DNA of 17,452 nucleotides, taken from positions 1 to 17,452 of the forward strand of contig JAKNDB010000055.1 in assembly GCA_024305405.1 (NCBI GenBank), read 5' to 3'. This document shows positions 1-9,437 of this stretch, piece by piece. Below the pieces are notes generated by a model. It worked only from the letters and a program-made list of their open reading frames with translations. It did no database searches and was not told the DNA's origin. Positions within the stretch are counted from its first letter, which is position 1; every line of letters starts with the position of its first letter. The stretch comes from Dirofilaria immitis. Taxonomy: Eukaryota; Nematoda; Chromadorea; Rhabditida; Onchocercidae. The position numbers were made by a program, and so were the translations under genes.

Positions 1-268
1 TATTCATCATTCATTACTTTATTTAATTTCGTTGACTCATTATCTGCTTTTTGAATTGATATGTTACATTGATCCGTTTCGTCTTTTAGATTCACTTTTC
101 GAATTGACAAATCTAACAGTTCTTTTGTTCATTCATTTCCATCATTGATAAGTCAAGCGGTTCTGTTTTTTCTTCATTCACTTCCATCATTGATAAATCC
201 AACGGTTCTGTTTTTCCTTTACTCAATTTTAATAAATCGACCAACTTTGTCAGTCATGGTTGTGCTTC
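1..268 (-). pseudogene. partial exon with a 15-residue internal repeat, protein unknown
   Basis: A coding exon runs on the minus strand from a possible 3' splice site (AG at 270-269) to the left edge. From about 247 it reads LVDLLKLSKG, then two near-identical 15-residue units (KTEPLDLSMMEVNEE and KTEPLDLSMMEMNEQ), then a third, diverged unit containing ELLDLSIRKVN. A hydrophilic, acidic tail follows. Two things interrupt it: a TGA at 256-254 near the start of the exon, and a one-base loss in the A run at about 123-126, after which the frame stays open to position 1. The 45-bp repeat keeping its reading frame argues that this was translated. I do not recognise the family. The rest of the gene lies off the left edge. 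Whether it is a pseudogene or a live exon with one sequencing error and a misjudged splice site is open. Confidence 0.45.
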
Positions 269-1249
269 CTCAAATTATATGATACTATCCATTTCATACT
301 CCCTTAAAATTTTGAAATCATGAAAATAATGCAGTGTTAAATATAATATATTCTTTTTAATTAACTTACCGTTTAATGTTGCATAATTGAAAGACAAAGA
401 AGAAAGAACAGATGAAATGCACGTTGATAAATATTTTTGCAATTTCTAAAAATAATCAAAGTTGAAGTATACAAAACAATTACATCGAAGAAATGTCTGA
501 ATTCGAAAATCTGAATGCCGAAAAATATTTTCTAACAAATGCTTTTCTAAGTAAATTAGCATGGAAAAATTAAGATCTTGTAATCAATATTGGTCAAATA
601 TGGCATTCCTCCTTATATCATAAGCATAACAAGTTATTCCTATTTGAGATCGGTGTCTAGATATTATACAGCAAGGTTTGTACAACTTGTATAACTAAGA
701 AAAAAATAATATTGTCATAGAGAGAAGATCACAGGATCTTTACAAAATCATAAAAAATAATTTTGTTTTTAAGAATCGCTTATTTACATGTTTATAGCAA
801 AATATTTTCTAATAAAATAAATAAAGTTAGTTTATAGATTAAAATCTGTGGCAGATAATTTAATGTAAGAATAATTTAGTTGTTTCTGTCAGCCGCAATT
901 GTATGAATCGCCAAAAACTGTACATAAAAATATTCGTTCAGGTGGGAGTGAGTGTTAATCTACGTATAATAGAAATAGCAATCCATGTGTAATAATGTAG
1001 GATGGATTCAGTCAATGTTTAATACCACTATTTAATCCTTTATATCAAAAGAATTAAAAATTGCTGTTAGTAATTTATGCAAAGCTTTTTTTATTATGCC
1101 ATTTTTTCACACATTCTAAATGAGGCAATATTAGAGGAGAGACGAAAACCCTATTAATAAATCTTTTATGTTTTATATATATCAAATTGGTTTCATCAAC
1201 GCTTTTGCTGGAATTTGCAAATTTTTGACTAAATTTAAATTTATTTTTA
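269..1249. other. AT-rich stretch without a recognised gene
   Basis: No coding exon could be supported on either strand. A 26-codon ORF on the plus strand at 493-573 (starting MSEFENLNAEKYFL) has coding-like composition, but it is too short to claim and lies between A/T runs. The hydrophobic-poor minus-strand ORF at 1075-1317 overlaps the left arm of the inverted repeat and looks like a chance reading of it. Confidence 0.5.
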
Positions 1250-1460
1250 GGATGGATGAAAAGATGAAAATGTTTAAAAATATCAATATTTGAAATTTCA
1301 CATGGAAAAAGCATCATCTATAAGTAATAAGTTTGTTACTAAAATCATGCAAATTTTATAATAGTTGATTGCATTAATATATGCTGAATATTCCACCGAC
1401 CAGTTTAAAAAATGCAATTAGAAAAATTAGTAGCTAAATATACCGATAAAATTTAAATGA
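1250..1460 (+). repeat. left arm of a long inverted repeat (copy of a coiled-coil gene 3' end)
   Basis: The stretch 1300-1459 matches the reverse complement of 5756-5917 at roughly 93% by eye, with about eight substitutions and three small indels. The match continues more weakly to about 1250, across a gap of about 25 bases. In the right arm this sequence is the end of the last exon and the 3' flank of a coiled-coil gene on the minus strand. Here the matching codons (MDEKM versus MNEKM) are preceded by an AG that could be a 3' splice site, and the reading frame closes quickly. This arm is therefore probably a duplicated, inverted, dead fragment of that gene end. Confidence 0.85.
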
Positions 1461-2239
1461 CATTTTGTCAATGAGATAGAAGCATCACATGCTGTAGTTG
1501 AATTTGAGAGAAATTAATGCACATTCTTTTTCCATACCGAGTTTTGCGAAAACATTTTTAATAATGCTTGTAAGTTTACGAAACTTTGAAGTCGTTGAGT
1601 ATAACTTTTCTATTTATAAAATGATTTGTGACTTTTAAATATGCGACGTAACTTCTGCTAAAATAATTCTTCTCTTATTTTGATATAAAAAAAGAATTAT
1701 AATGATTTTTAGAAGTGTTTTTATAATGGATTCGGATTAATGAATATTCTTAGTAGAAGAGCAATATAAACACAGAAATCAAAAGTATTAAGTTTTGTGA
1801 AAAGAAAATCAAATTATCTAGTGCTAAGAAAAATTGGAACCAAAGATACAAATTTAGGAAAACTAATCATGATTGATAGTAGCAGAAAATCAATACAACC
1901 TGTTATTTGAAGTACCACAAATTGCTTAGTATAATGCATTGCATATTAGAAGTATAAGCGTTGCCAGTTATGCAATGACACTTAAATTATGCACTTATTT
2001 TTTGATTTATGAGAAAGATATACAGTCAGTAGAATGTGTTTAAATAAGTGCGACGTCCTTGATTAAAATGATATTTAAAGTAAAGATTTTTGAAGTCGCA
2101 AGGGAAAAATTACGGAGGAGATTCCGAAATAATCGATTTATTCGGAAGAAGATCTAATGTCTCACCAAAAAAATAATTAACATTTTCAGTCACTAAATTA
2201 TTTTTCATCTGTGGGCTTTGAATTGAAAGAGCAATGAAC
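1461..2239. other. noncoding AT-rich stretch with one copy of a dispersed repeat
   Basis: I see no gene. About 1985-2105 resembles 9665-9765 and, less well, 10180-10280. The shared core is GATTAAAATGATATTTAAAG or close to it, with matching flanks (a TTTTTTGAT stretch, then TTTAAATAA shortly before the core). Confidence 0.45.
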
Positions 2240-3412
2240 AATTGTTTGTATTTTTCATGTATAATTATTTTTGGCAAACAAAATAAAAATTTTATCTCAA
2301 ATAGATCATAATAAAGTTGGATTTTCAGATTTGAAATATTTGACTTTCTACAAATTTCAATATTTCGCTGTCAATACCTTTTGCAGTGAATAATTCATCT
2401 GGTTGATTGATTTTGAATTTCGAAATGAAACGAATTAAATAGTAATATTGAATTTTGTTGCCAGTTACATTGACATTATACAGTTTTGATTTTTGTTTGC
2501 ATAAATTTGTATAAACCTATGATTTTCGATGAGTCTATGAAAAAGTTTCCATTACTTCACAAAACATTCACAATATTCAAGATTATCAAGCTTTTCAAGC
2601 TCGCTTTTTATGAATCGTTTTTTATCACTATATTTAGATGAGAAAAACGTTTAATACTTTAATCTGAAACAGATGCTTATATTTTTCATACATAATTATT
2701 TTTGGCAAATAAATAAATATTTTATTTCGAATCGGTCTTAATGAAATCGGATTTTCACATTTGAAATATTTTCAATATTTCGCTGTCAACAAATATCTTT
2801 CTGGGGATGATGATTTAATCAGTTGATTCCACATTTCAAAAAATGAATTAAATAATAAGTATTGAATTCTGCTGCCAGTTACGCTGATATTGCGAAGGTA
2901 CACATGACTTTTATTTGCATAAATTTACATAAACCTAAAAGCTTCGACAAGGCCATGAAAAATTTTCTATTACTTCATAAAACATTTACAATGTATCAAC
3001 ATTTTCAAACTCTTTTCAAGCTCATTTTATTTTTTACATAGGAAATAATATTTGGAATAAATTAAAATTTTTATCTTGCATCGATCTAAACAATCAGATC
3101 CCCAAATTTAAAATATTTGACTTTCCATGATTTTCAATGTTTCGCTGTTAACAAATAACATTTTGGTGACGAATAATAATCCATTCGATTGATTTCACTT
3201 TACGTTTCAAAAGGAAAAGAATTAAATTACAATACTGAATTCTTCCTGAATTCTGCTGAATTCTGTTTCTAGTTGCATTAAAATGACATTCATGAATTCT
3301 TTTTGCATAAGTTTACATAAGCCTATGACTTTAGATCATGGCATGAAAAATTTCCATCACTTCTTTACAATATTCATGATTATCAAAATTTTCAAATTCG
3401 CTTTTTTACCTA
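2240..3412. repeat. three diverged tandem copies of a noncoding unit of about 350-430 bp
   Basis: Three blocks share the same ordered landmarks. The first landmark is a TTTTTCAT..ATAATTATTTTTGG stretch (2251, 2681, about 3030 in weaker form). The second is AATATTTCGCTGT (2360, 2775, 3138). The third is a CCAGTTAC-like stretch, followed by TTTGCATAAATTT and CATAA.CCTA. The fourth is a TTCAAGCTCGC-like end. Spacings are about 415 and 363 at the second landmark. No reading frame is preserved among the copies, so this is most likely a degenerate satellite or a transposon-derived repeat rather than a coding array. Confidence 0.7.
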
Positions 3413-3998
3413 ATTATGCAAAAAGATTAAAGGCACTGTAATCTGATCATGGATCGCGTATTATGGGAAATGTTTAAAATCAGTCTTTACATAATTTTCC
3501 AAACGGTACAACTTTATTACTTGCCACAGTTCATTCCCTTTTGATTAATATATTTTATGTAATACTTTTCTTGAATATTTTCCAGAATTCTACATTAAAC
3601 TCTATATTTCAATTATTACCATTTATCTGGAAATTGGCAAATCAGTATGCTGTTGTTTTATTGTTTTCTAGTAGCTATAATGCCACCACCAATCATACAA
3701 TAACAGTAAGCGAAAAAATTATTATGAAAACAAAAATTTGTAAATTTTTCATTTAAGTCAAAGATAGAATTTATAATTTGAAAATAGCATTCATTGCTTG
3801 TACTATATCAGTTTTTCGCTTGTGCTCTTATCAGTTTTTCTTGTTACCTTCAAAATAGTCAATCCTTTACGTTTACACTCTTTTTGTAGTATAACACTAA
3901 GGTATGTATTGATATCAGTAAAAAAATTTCTTTGCAAAGATTGAGACTGCTAAAAATTTAAGGAAAAATTATGAAATGAATTATTTCCATAATTTCAG
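3413..3998. other. upstream flank of the zinc-finger gene, possible intron
   Basis: No gene is recognised. A plausible 5' splice site (AAG/GTATGT, GT at 3902) and a consensus 3' splice site (AATTTCAG, AG at 3997-3998) could bound a 97-bp intron just before the zinc-finger exon. The sequence before 3902 has no convincing upstream exon. The 71-codon ORF at 3541-3756 starts with TTG, is AT-driven and has no recognisable features. Confidence 0.35.
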
Positions 3999-5490
3999 AC
4001 ATCAAATGAAAATAATTCATCAATGCAGGCAGAAATAAATGACCAATCAGACCTAAATGAATATATCGGACATGCACAAAAGAAAGATGGTGTAATATGT
4101 ATGGTAAAAATTCATTCATCTCGGCAATCTAAACAATTATAATCGAATATATACAGAGGGGAATGCGTTCAAGTGTAATAGATGCGGCAAAAATTTCAGT
4201 CGTTCCAACTGTCTAAAAGTTCACAAACGAATGCATACAGATAAAAAGTGCGATATATGTGGTAAAGAATTCGTTTATCTCAGCAAACTGAATGTTCATA
4301 AGCGAATACATACAGGAGAAAGACCTTTCGAATGCAATATATGCGGTAAAAAATTCATTGAAAGAGGCGTACTGAATAGACATAATTGGGCACATAGAAG
4401 TGATAAACAGTCAAAGTGTGATCTGTGCGATAAAAAATTCAGTCAGCCTGGCAATTTGAAACGACATAAGCTAATACATAGCGATGAGAACCAACATAAG
4501 TGCGATGTATGCAATAAGGAATTCGTTCGTCTCGACAATCTGATTAATCATAATCGAATACATACAGGAGAAAGACCTTTCGGATGCAATATATGCGGTA
4601 AAAATCCAGTTGAAAAAGCATACAGATAAATCATAATCGGATACATACAGATGAGAAACCTTTCGAATGCAATATATGCGGTAAAAAATTCAGTTGAAAA
4701 AGCATACAGATAAATCATAATCGGATACATACAGATGAGAAACCTTTCGAATGCAATATATGCGGTAAAAATTCAGTTGAAAAAGCATACAGATAAATCA
4801 TAATCGGATACATACAGATGAGAAACCTTTCGAATGCAATATATGCGGTAAAAAATTCAGTTGAAAAAGCATACAGATAAATCATAATCGGATACATACA
4901 GATGAGAAACCTTTCGAATGCAATATATGTGGTAAAAAATTCAGTCGAAAAAGCATACAGATAAATCATAATCGGATACATACAGATAAGAAACCTTTCG
5001 AATGCAATATATGTGGTAAAAAATTCAGTCGAAGAATCACACTGAGCAAACATAATTGGATACATGCAAGTATAAACCGTTTAAGTATGATCTATGCGGT
5101 AATGAATTCAATTTCAATCTGAAACGACATAAGCTAATATATAGGGATGAGAATCTGCACAAGTGCGATGCACGCGGTAAAGAATTCGATCAACGTAGCA
5201 ATTTGAATGAACACAAGCAGATACATTCAAACGAGAAATTGTTTGAGTGCGATAAATGTGGTGAAAAATTCGGATACCGCAGCGCTTCATGTAGACACAA
5301 GAGAATACATACAAGCAATGAACAGTTAAAATGCAATAAAGAATTCAGTCGAAATAATGATTTGCTAAAATATAAAAAGAAATACAAAGAATCAATTGAA
5401 TGGCCTTATCGCGTGGGAACTATACCAATAAACGATGGCTTTAACACATCTATATTAATAGATAAAATAATTTTCTATGCAGGACTATGA
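3999..5490 (+). pseudogene. decayed C2H2 zinc-finger protein gene
   Basis: The likely product was a nuclear DNA-binding protein with tandem Cys2His2 fingers. After a 3' splice site at 3998, a short acidic leader (ATG at 4023) runs into a broken finger. Fingers with the full C-x2-C-x12-H-x3-H pattern follow at about 4174-4236, 4249-4311, 4333-4395, 4417-4479 and 4501-4563, joined by linkers such as HTGERPF. The linker between the first two is three residues short. From 4604 the gene falls apart. One finger is repeated in 83/84-bp units, and four units have TGA where two have CGA. After a further frame change at about 5066, the last fingers have lost key residues: first Cys to Tyr near 5087, second Cys to Arg near 5174, and both His to Tyr in the last. 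Only the finger at about 5248-5310 is whole. Three or more frame breaks plus lost zinc ligands make this a pseudogene. The DNA target cannot be inferred. Confidence 0.92.
4548..5049 (+). repeat. tandem array of six 83/84-bp units, each one zinc finger
   Basis: The units begin at 4548, 4631, 4715, 4798, 4882 and 4966; two are 83 bp and the rest 84 bp. Units 2 to 5 are almost identical, and unit 1 and the end of unit 6 diverge. Each encodes one 28-residue C2H2 finger ([10 protein letters not shown] then [12 protein letters not shown]). Three differences stand out. In units 1-4 the CGA codon after FS is TGA. Units 5-6 have TGTGG where units 1-4 have TGCGG. The conserved hydrophobic Leu of the finger core is Gln in units 1-5. 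Units 1 and 3 each lack one base of an A run, which changes the frame. Long minus-strand ORFs here are only antisense readings of the 28-codon period. Confidence 0.95.
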
Positions 5491-5751
5491 GCACTGTTCT
5501 GCCTTGTATGTTTTATTGATTGCTAAAAATAGCTGCTAAAATTGAGTGAAAAATTTTTAATTACCATTAGATTAAATTTTATATTGTATTTATATCATCA
5601 CTTAAATTTTTATACATTATATCATATTATAGAATTCCATTTTTTATCACATTTACCTAGATTCTGATTGATCCAACCAAATTGATTTACTTGATTTTTG
5701 ATTCTTTCCTAGTTGTCCAAAATCATTTTGTAATTTTCTTCATTTATGATT
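5491..5751. other. 3' flank of the zinc-finger pseudogene
   Basis: AT-rich sequence with no recognised exon, between the end of the zinc-finger frame and the right arm of the inverted repeat. Confidence 0.4.
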
Positions 5752-5945
5752 CATTTTACAATTTTATCGGTATATTTAGCTACTAATTTTTCTAATTGCA
5801 TTTTTTAAACCGGTCGGTGGAATATTCAGCATATGTTAATACAATCAACTATTATAAAATTTGCGTGATTTCAGTAACAAACTTAATTACTCATAGATGA
5901 CGCTTTTTTCCATGTAAAATTTCAATCATCTTTTCATTCATCTCT
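5752..5945 (-). repeat. right arm of the long inverted repeat
   Basis: The reverse complement matches 1250-1460. The best part (5756-5917) covers the last codons, the stop and the 3' flank of the coiled-coil gene that runs leftwards from about 7016. Of the substitutions between the arms, all but one are transitions, and three are CG here against CA or TG in the left arm. Confidence 0.85.
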
Positions 5946-6224
5946 TTTATTCGTTCACCAGTTTGATTAATATCCGTTTTCAGATGTTCTTTTCGCTTGT
6001 CCATTTCAACTAATTCTTCTTGTAAACATAATATACTATGAATATTAGATATCAATTTATAATGGCATCAATTTTTCTCTTTTTCGAGATTTTGAAAAGA
6101 AACGATGTCAAATTTACAACCAATTTCAGAATTCTTTTTCAAAATTTTCTAAGATTTCATAAATTTCCGAGTAAAATCATTAATTCAAAACTTACATCTT
6201 TCAATGCTGACGTCGGAGGCGTTT

Positions 6225-6345
6225 TTATTGATCTGCAGCTCAATAAGATCCAGACTAGTATTCCGAGAAGTTAAGCACATGCTAGTGTATGGATTGCTTC
6301 AGTAGATATTTCATTGAACTGTGACTCTTCCACCGCGTCCAAACT
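6225..6345 (+). other. possible 5S rRNA-derived remnant
   Basis: AGAAGTTAAGCA (about 6267-6278), followed by CTAGTGTATGGATTG (about 6282-6296), has the order and rough spacing of the conserved middle of metazoan 5S rRNA (GAAGTTAAGCA, then TTAGTACTTGGATGG). The ends of a 5S gene do not pair here and the rest is not convincingly alike. It could be a 5S pseudogene, a 5S-derived SINE piece or chance. Confidence 0.2.
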
Positions 6346-6413
6346 GTCATATAAAGTCAAAATTCATCCATCTGCATTTCTTTAAGTTTAAGCCGAAGTG
6401 TTTTTTGTTTTTC

Positions 6414-6574
6414 AGCTAAGTAAAAGTAGCATTATCTCAATATTTTTAAAATTTAACATTGAATTTTTGCAAAAATTTAAACCAAAAATTATTATCTATA
6501 ATAGTTACAAATAAAATTAATGAAATAATAATTCAATGTTAAATTTTAAAATATTGAGATACTTTTACTTAGCT
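6414..6574. mobile_element. hairpin, MITE-like element of 161 bp
   Basis: The left arm starts AGCTAAGTAAAAGTA and continues CTCAATATTTTTAAAATTTA. Its reverse complement ends the element at 6574. The arms are about 45 bp and nearly perfect, apart from a 6-base insertion and one extra T on the left, with a spacer of about 65 bp. No coding capacity and no clear target-site duplication are visible. The element sits inside an intron (between exons B and C) of the coiled-coil pseudogene. Confidence 0.6.
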
Positions 6575-7016
6575 AATAAAAGATAATTTGAATATAATTA
6601 TCTAATAACAGTTGATAATTAACCAGCAGTATTTTCCATTTCAATGTCAAATTTAAAGCGATTTCTTCCGTTAATTGTTCAATTTGTTCGTTAACATCAT
6701 CTAATCTATAAATTAAAACATTATATTATTCATTTATAAGATTTAATGGTATATATTAAATCATAAATAGCTCAAGTCTTTTTTAATCATAGTTACAAAC
6801 ATTATATTAATATGATTTGACAGAGACATTTAATATTAATAAGGTATAAAGTTGAGTGTACGGATAAAAAAATATATATCCGGTCAATGATACTTATACG
6901 AATGACTGTTTGTAGCAAGTATTTACGCTGTTCATTTGGTGTCCTTCTACGTTGATTTCATAAACGATTAGTCAACTCTTTCTCTTCTAATTCCGCCAAT
7001 TGTTCATCAAGTACAG

Positions 7017-8649
7017 CTGAAAGGAAAAAGAATATTATGTGCTTGCGAGAAACATTTGTTATATTTGATAAAACAAAAATAATTAAATTTTATTATTACT
7101 AAAATAATGTAATATCATTGATGAATTGTACTATGTATGTGCTTTTTAAATACATGGACATGTATATGTGTGTTCATTTTGTGTGTCTGTATCTATGTCT
7201 GCATGTGTATGTACATTTATTCATTAGTTCAAGAAAAAAATTGGAATAAACAAAATTTAAAAATAACAAAAATATGACAAAAAGAAATAGAATCCATCCA
7301 GCAGCAAAAATTTATTCTTAACTTGTCATAATATCACAAGCTAACAGCTTAACGGATAGTATAGACAGTGAATATAATGCGATATTAAAGCAAAACATGC
7401 ATATATGTATACAGTACAGAATATATATTTTGAATGTATATTTAAGAATCGATATTAACTGAATTTCTCTGTTTCAAACGACATCCTATCAGAAACAGGA
7501 AATTGAGACTTTAACATTTTAAATGAATAATTGCGTGAAATCAAGAAAGGACGTGACTATATTCACATGAGTAGTTCAATTTCAATGTCGATTTCAATTT
7601 TTTCTGTTCGATATTTTTTTTTTTGGGGAAAAGGATTATATGATATTGAATTCACAAAGTTCTGCTATGATCTAGTTTCAGACTTCTCTATTTCATTTTC
7701 ACAATTATGAATCAAACGTTAAAGTCTATAAACATCATTATCATATATGTTATTATTAATCATTGGAGCAGTGATATCGGTAATCAAAAATTCTACATCT
7801 TAATGACGTGCAAGATCCATGGAATATTAAACTATAGAAATGCTGTAGTAAAACTCTACAATTATTATAAATTATTTAAAACATTAAATATATTTATGCT
7901 TAAGCAAAATTTTTATATGCATTATTAAAATTCGTCGGTAAAAGCCAGAGATATTGATCAAAGATATTGATTTTATATAAGTATATCAAGTATATTAAAT
8001 GGAAATATTAGTAAAATCAAAAGATTTAATCATTATGTGATGAGTGTCAAAGGAAGAGATGATCAAAAAGGGAGGAGAGTCAAAGACTTTAAAAGGAGTG
8101 AATTTTGATCGAAGAGGTCAGTTCTGTCAGATTTAATAAGTATCAGCAGCTAACATAAGAGTTCAGCAAACGGCTTTGATAATTCAACAATAGAAGCGAT
8201 GGTTCCAGTAGCAAAAAAATTGGAAGAACGACGGCAATAACGAAGATTTACGGTAGTCCTGCTAACAATCCAACAATTGTTGATATCCTTCGTTCCTTTC
8301 CTGTACATCATTAATTTAAGAGATAGTATTGTTTTAGCCTCTTGTTTAATCCATGTCATTGTTCAATTCGTACTATTGTTTTAACGCATAACCTTCAATC
8401 ATGCATTATATAAACGTGATATGTGTTATAACATTTATAACTTTATAAAAAAACCTCTTGTTGACTTAGCTGAGTCATTATAACACAAACGATGAACCTC
8501 ATCTCAAGAATGAAAAAGGCAGATCCTTTCCACTAATTCTCAAGGGATGGAAGAAGAAAAATATTTTCTTTTTCTCAACAGTTCTTTTTATTTGCGATAG
8601 TTACATAAAATTTTTGTGTAATAATATTTTAATACATATTTTATGATTT
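7017..8649. other. long AT-rich stretch, no secure gene
   Basis: It contains a loose TG-rich simple-sequence patch (about 7130-7215) and a purine-rich patch (about 8040-8120). A less AT-rich segment at 8150-8359 is open on the minus strand in one frame (ending TGTIASIVELSKPFAELLC). In a second frame it gives hydrophobic stretches such as IFVIAVVLPIFLLLEP. Neither frame could be tied to a family. The 8150-8359 segment may be a worn exon; the rest shows nothing I can name. Confidence 0.35.
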
Positions 8650-8925
8650 GATTATAGTTAATGGATTCTTTCTTTTTGTACTAAAATGATTACAGTTAAT
8701 GGATTCTTTCTTTTTGTACTGAAAATGATTGCAGTTAATGGATTCTTTCTTTTTGTACTGTAAAATGGTTACAGTTAATGGATTCTTTCTTTTTGTACTG
8801 TAAAATGATTGCAGTTAATGGATTCTTTCTTTTTGTACTGTAAAATGATTACAGTTAATGGATTCTTTCTTTTGTACTGTAAAATGATTACAGTTAATGG
8901 ATTCTTTCTTTTTGTACTGTAAAAT
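8650..8925 (+). repeat. 40-bp minisatellite, seven copies
   Basis: Seven head-to-tail units start at 8650, 8688, 8727, 8767, 8807, 8847 and 8886, with lengths 38, 39, 40, 40, 40, 39 and 40. The consensus begins GATTACAGTTAATGGATTCT and ends TTCTTTTTGTACTGTAAAAT. Units differ by single changes (GATTAC, GATTGC, GGTTAC; one T lost from the T run in unit 6). The period is not a multiple of three, so the array is not coding. Confidence 0.97.
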
Positions 8926-9430
8926 GTAGACTGCTAGTGACACACTTATAAAACTGTATGTAAGAAATTTGAAAATATTTCCCTTTTAAATAACAATGAT
9001 CTACTATTCTATTGTAAAATGTCAAAATTTGAATTTATTATACTTTGATCCGCTAAAATATGTACAGAAAAATGTGACCTCATTATTATTATATTCGGAC
9101 CTTCTTTTGCATCATAAAAATACAAATATCAAAAGATTTTTTTGTGCTATTTGTACAATATTATCCATAAATGATGGTGTGGAAATAGTGCAGCTTTTTC
9201 TCCTTTACGATTGTTTTTTATTTTTTCATTTTTGAATTTTTGTTAATGTATATAAATCTTTCTTTCAAACTTAAACCATGCATGATCATATATATTATAG
9301 AGAAAGATCAATCCATCAGAAAACTTATTGCGTTGATATATCATCGAACAGCAATATTCCATAATTCTAGTGTAATATATCCTGTTTTGTTACATGGGAG
9401 CGGTATTTCATAAAATATTAAATTCTAAAG
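8926..9430. other. AT-rich stretch without a recognised gene
   Basis: The 79-codon ORF at 8996-9235 on the plus strand is rich in Phe, Leu, Ile and Tyr, as expected from AT-rich noise, and shows no domain. Nothing else stands out. Confidence 0.4.
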
Positions 9431-9437
9431 TAAATTA

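Larger units (their letters stand above)
5891..7016 (-). pseudogene. decayed three-exon gene for a coiled-coil protein
   Basis: Three minus-strand exons can be read. Exon A (7016-6900) follows CCTTTTCAG-like acceptor sequence with AG at 7018-7017, and ends at a GTATAAG donor. It begins VLDEQLAELEEKELTNRL, then has TGA at 6960-6958, then NQRRRTPNEQRKYLL. Exon B (6705-6624) follows TTTATAG and reads LDDVNEQIEQLTEEIAL; one base is missing near 6651, after which the frame would give FDIEMENTA, and a GTTAAT donor follows. Exon C (about 6018-5891) reads EELVEMDKRKEHLKTDINQT, then GERIKEMNEKMIEILHGKK, and ends at TGA 5893-5891 with no break. The junction of B and C is in phase once the lost base is allowed for; A to B is out of phase. 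Charged residues with regular hydrophobic positions suggest a continuous coiled coil near a C-terminus. I do not recognise the family. Upstream exons were not found. Confidence 0.55.

Noticed and set aside
3541..3756. 71-codon plus-strand ORF before the zinc-finger gene
   Set aside because: TTG start, AT-driven residue use, no splice link to the next exon and no domain.
4548..5065. Long minus-strand ORFs with a repeated [20 protein letters not shown] motif
   Set aside because: They are the antisense of the 84-bp zinc-finger units; a period of 28 codons keeps the reverse frame open by construction.
4213..5387. Minus-strand ORFs of 60-66 codons across the zinc-finger gene
   Set aside because: Antisense shadows of the finger codons.
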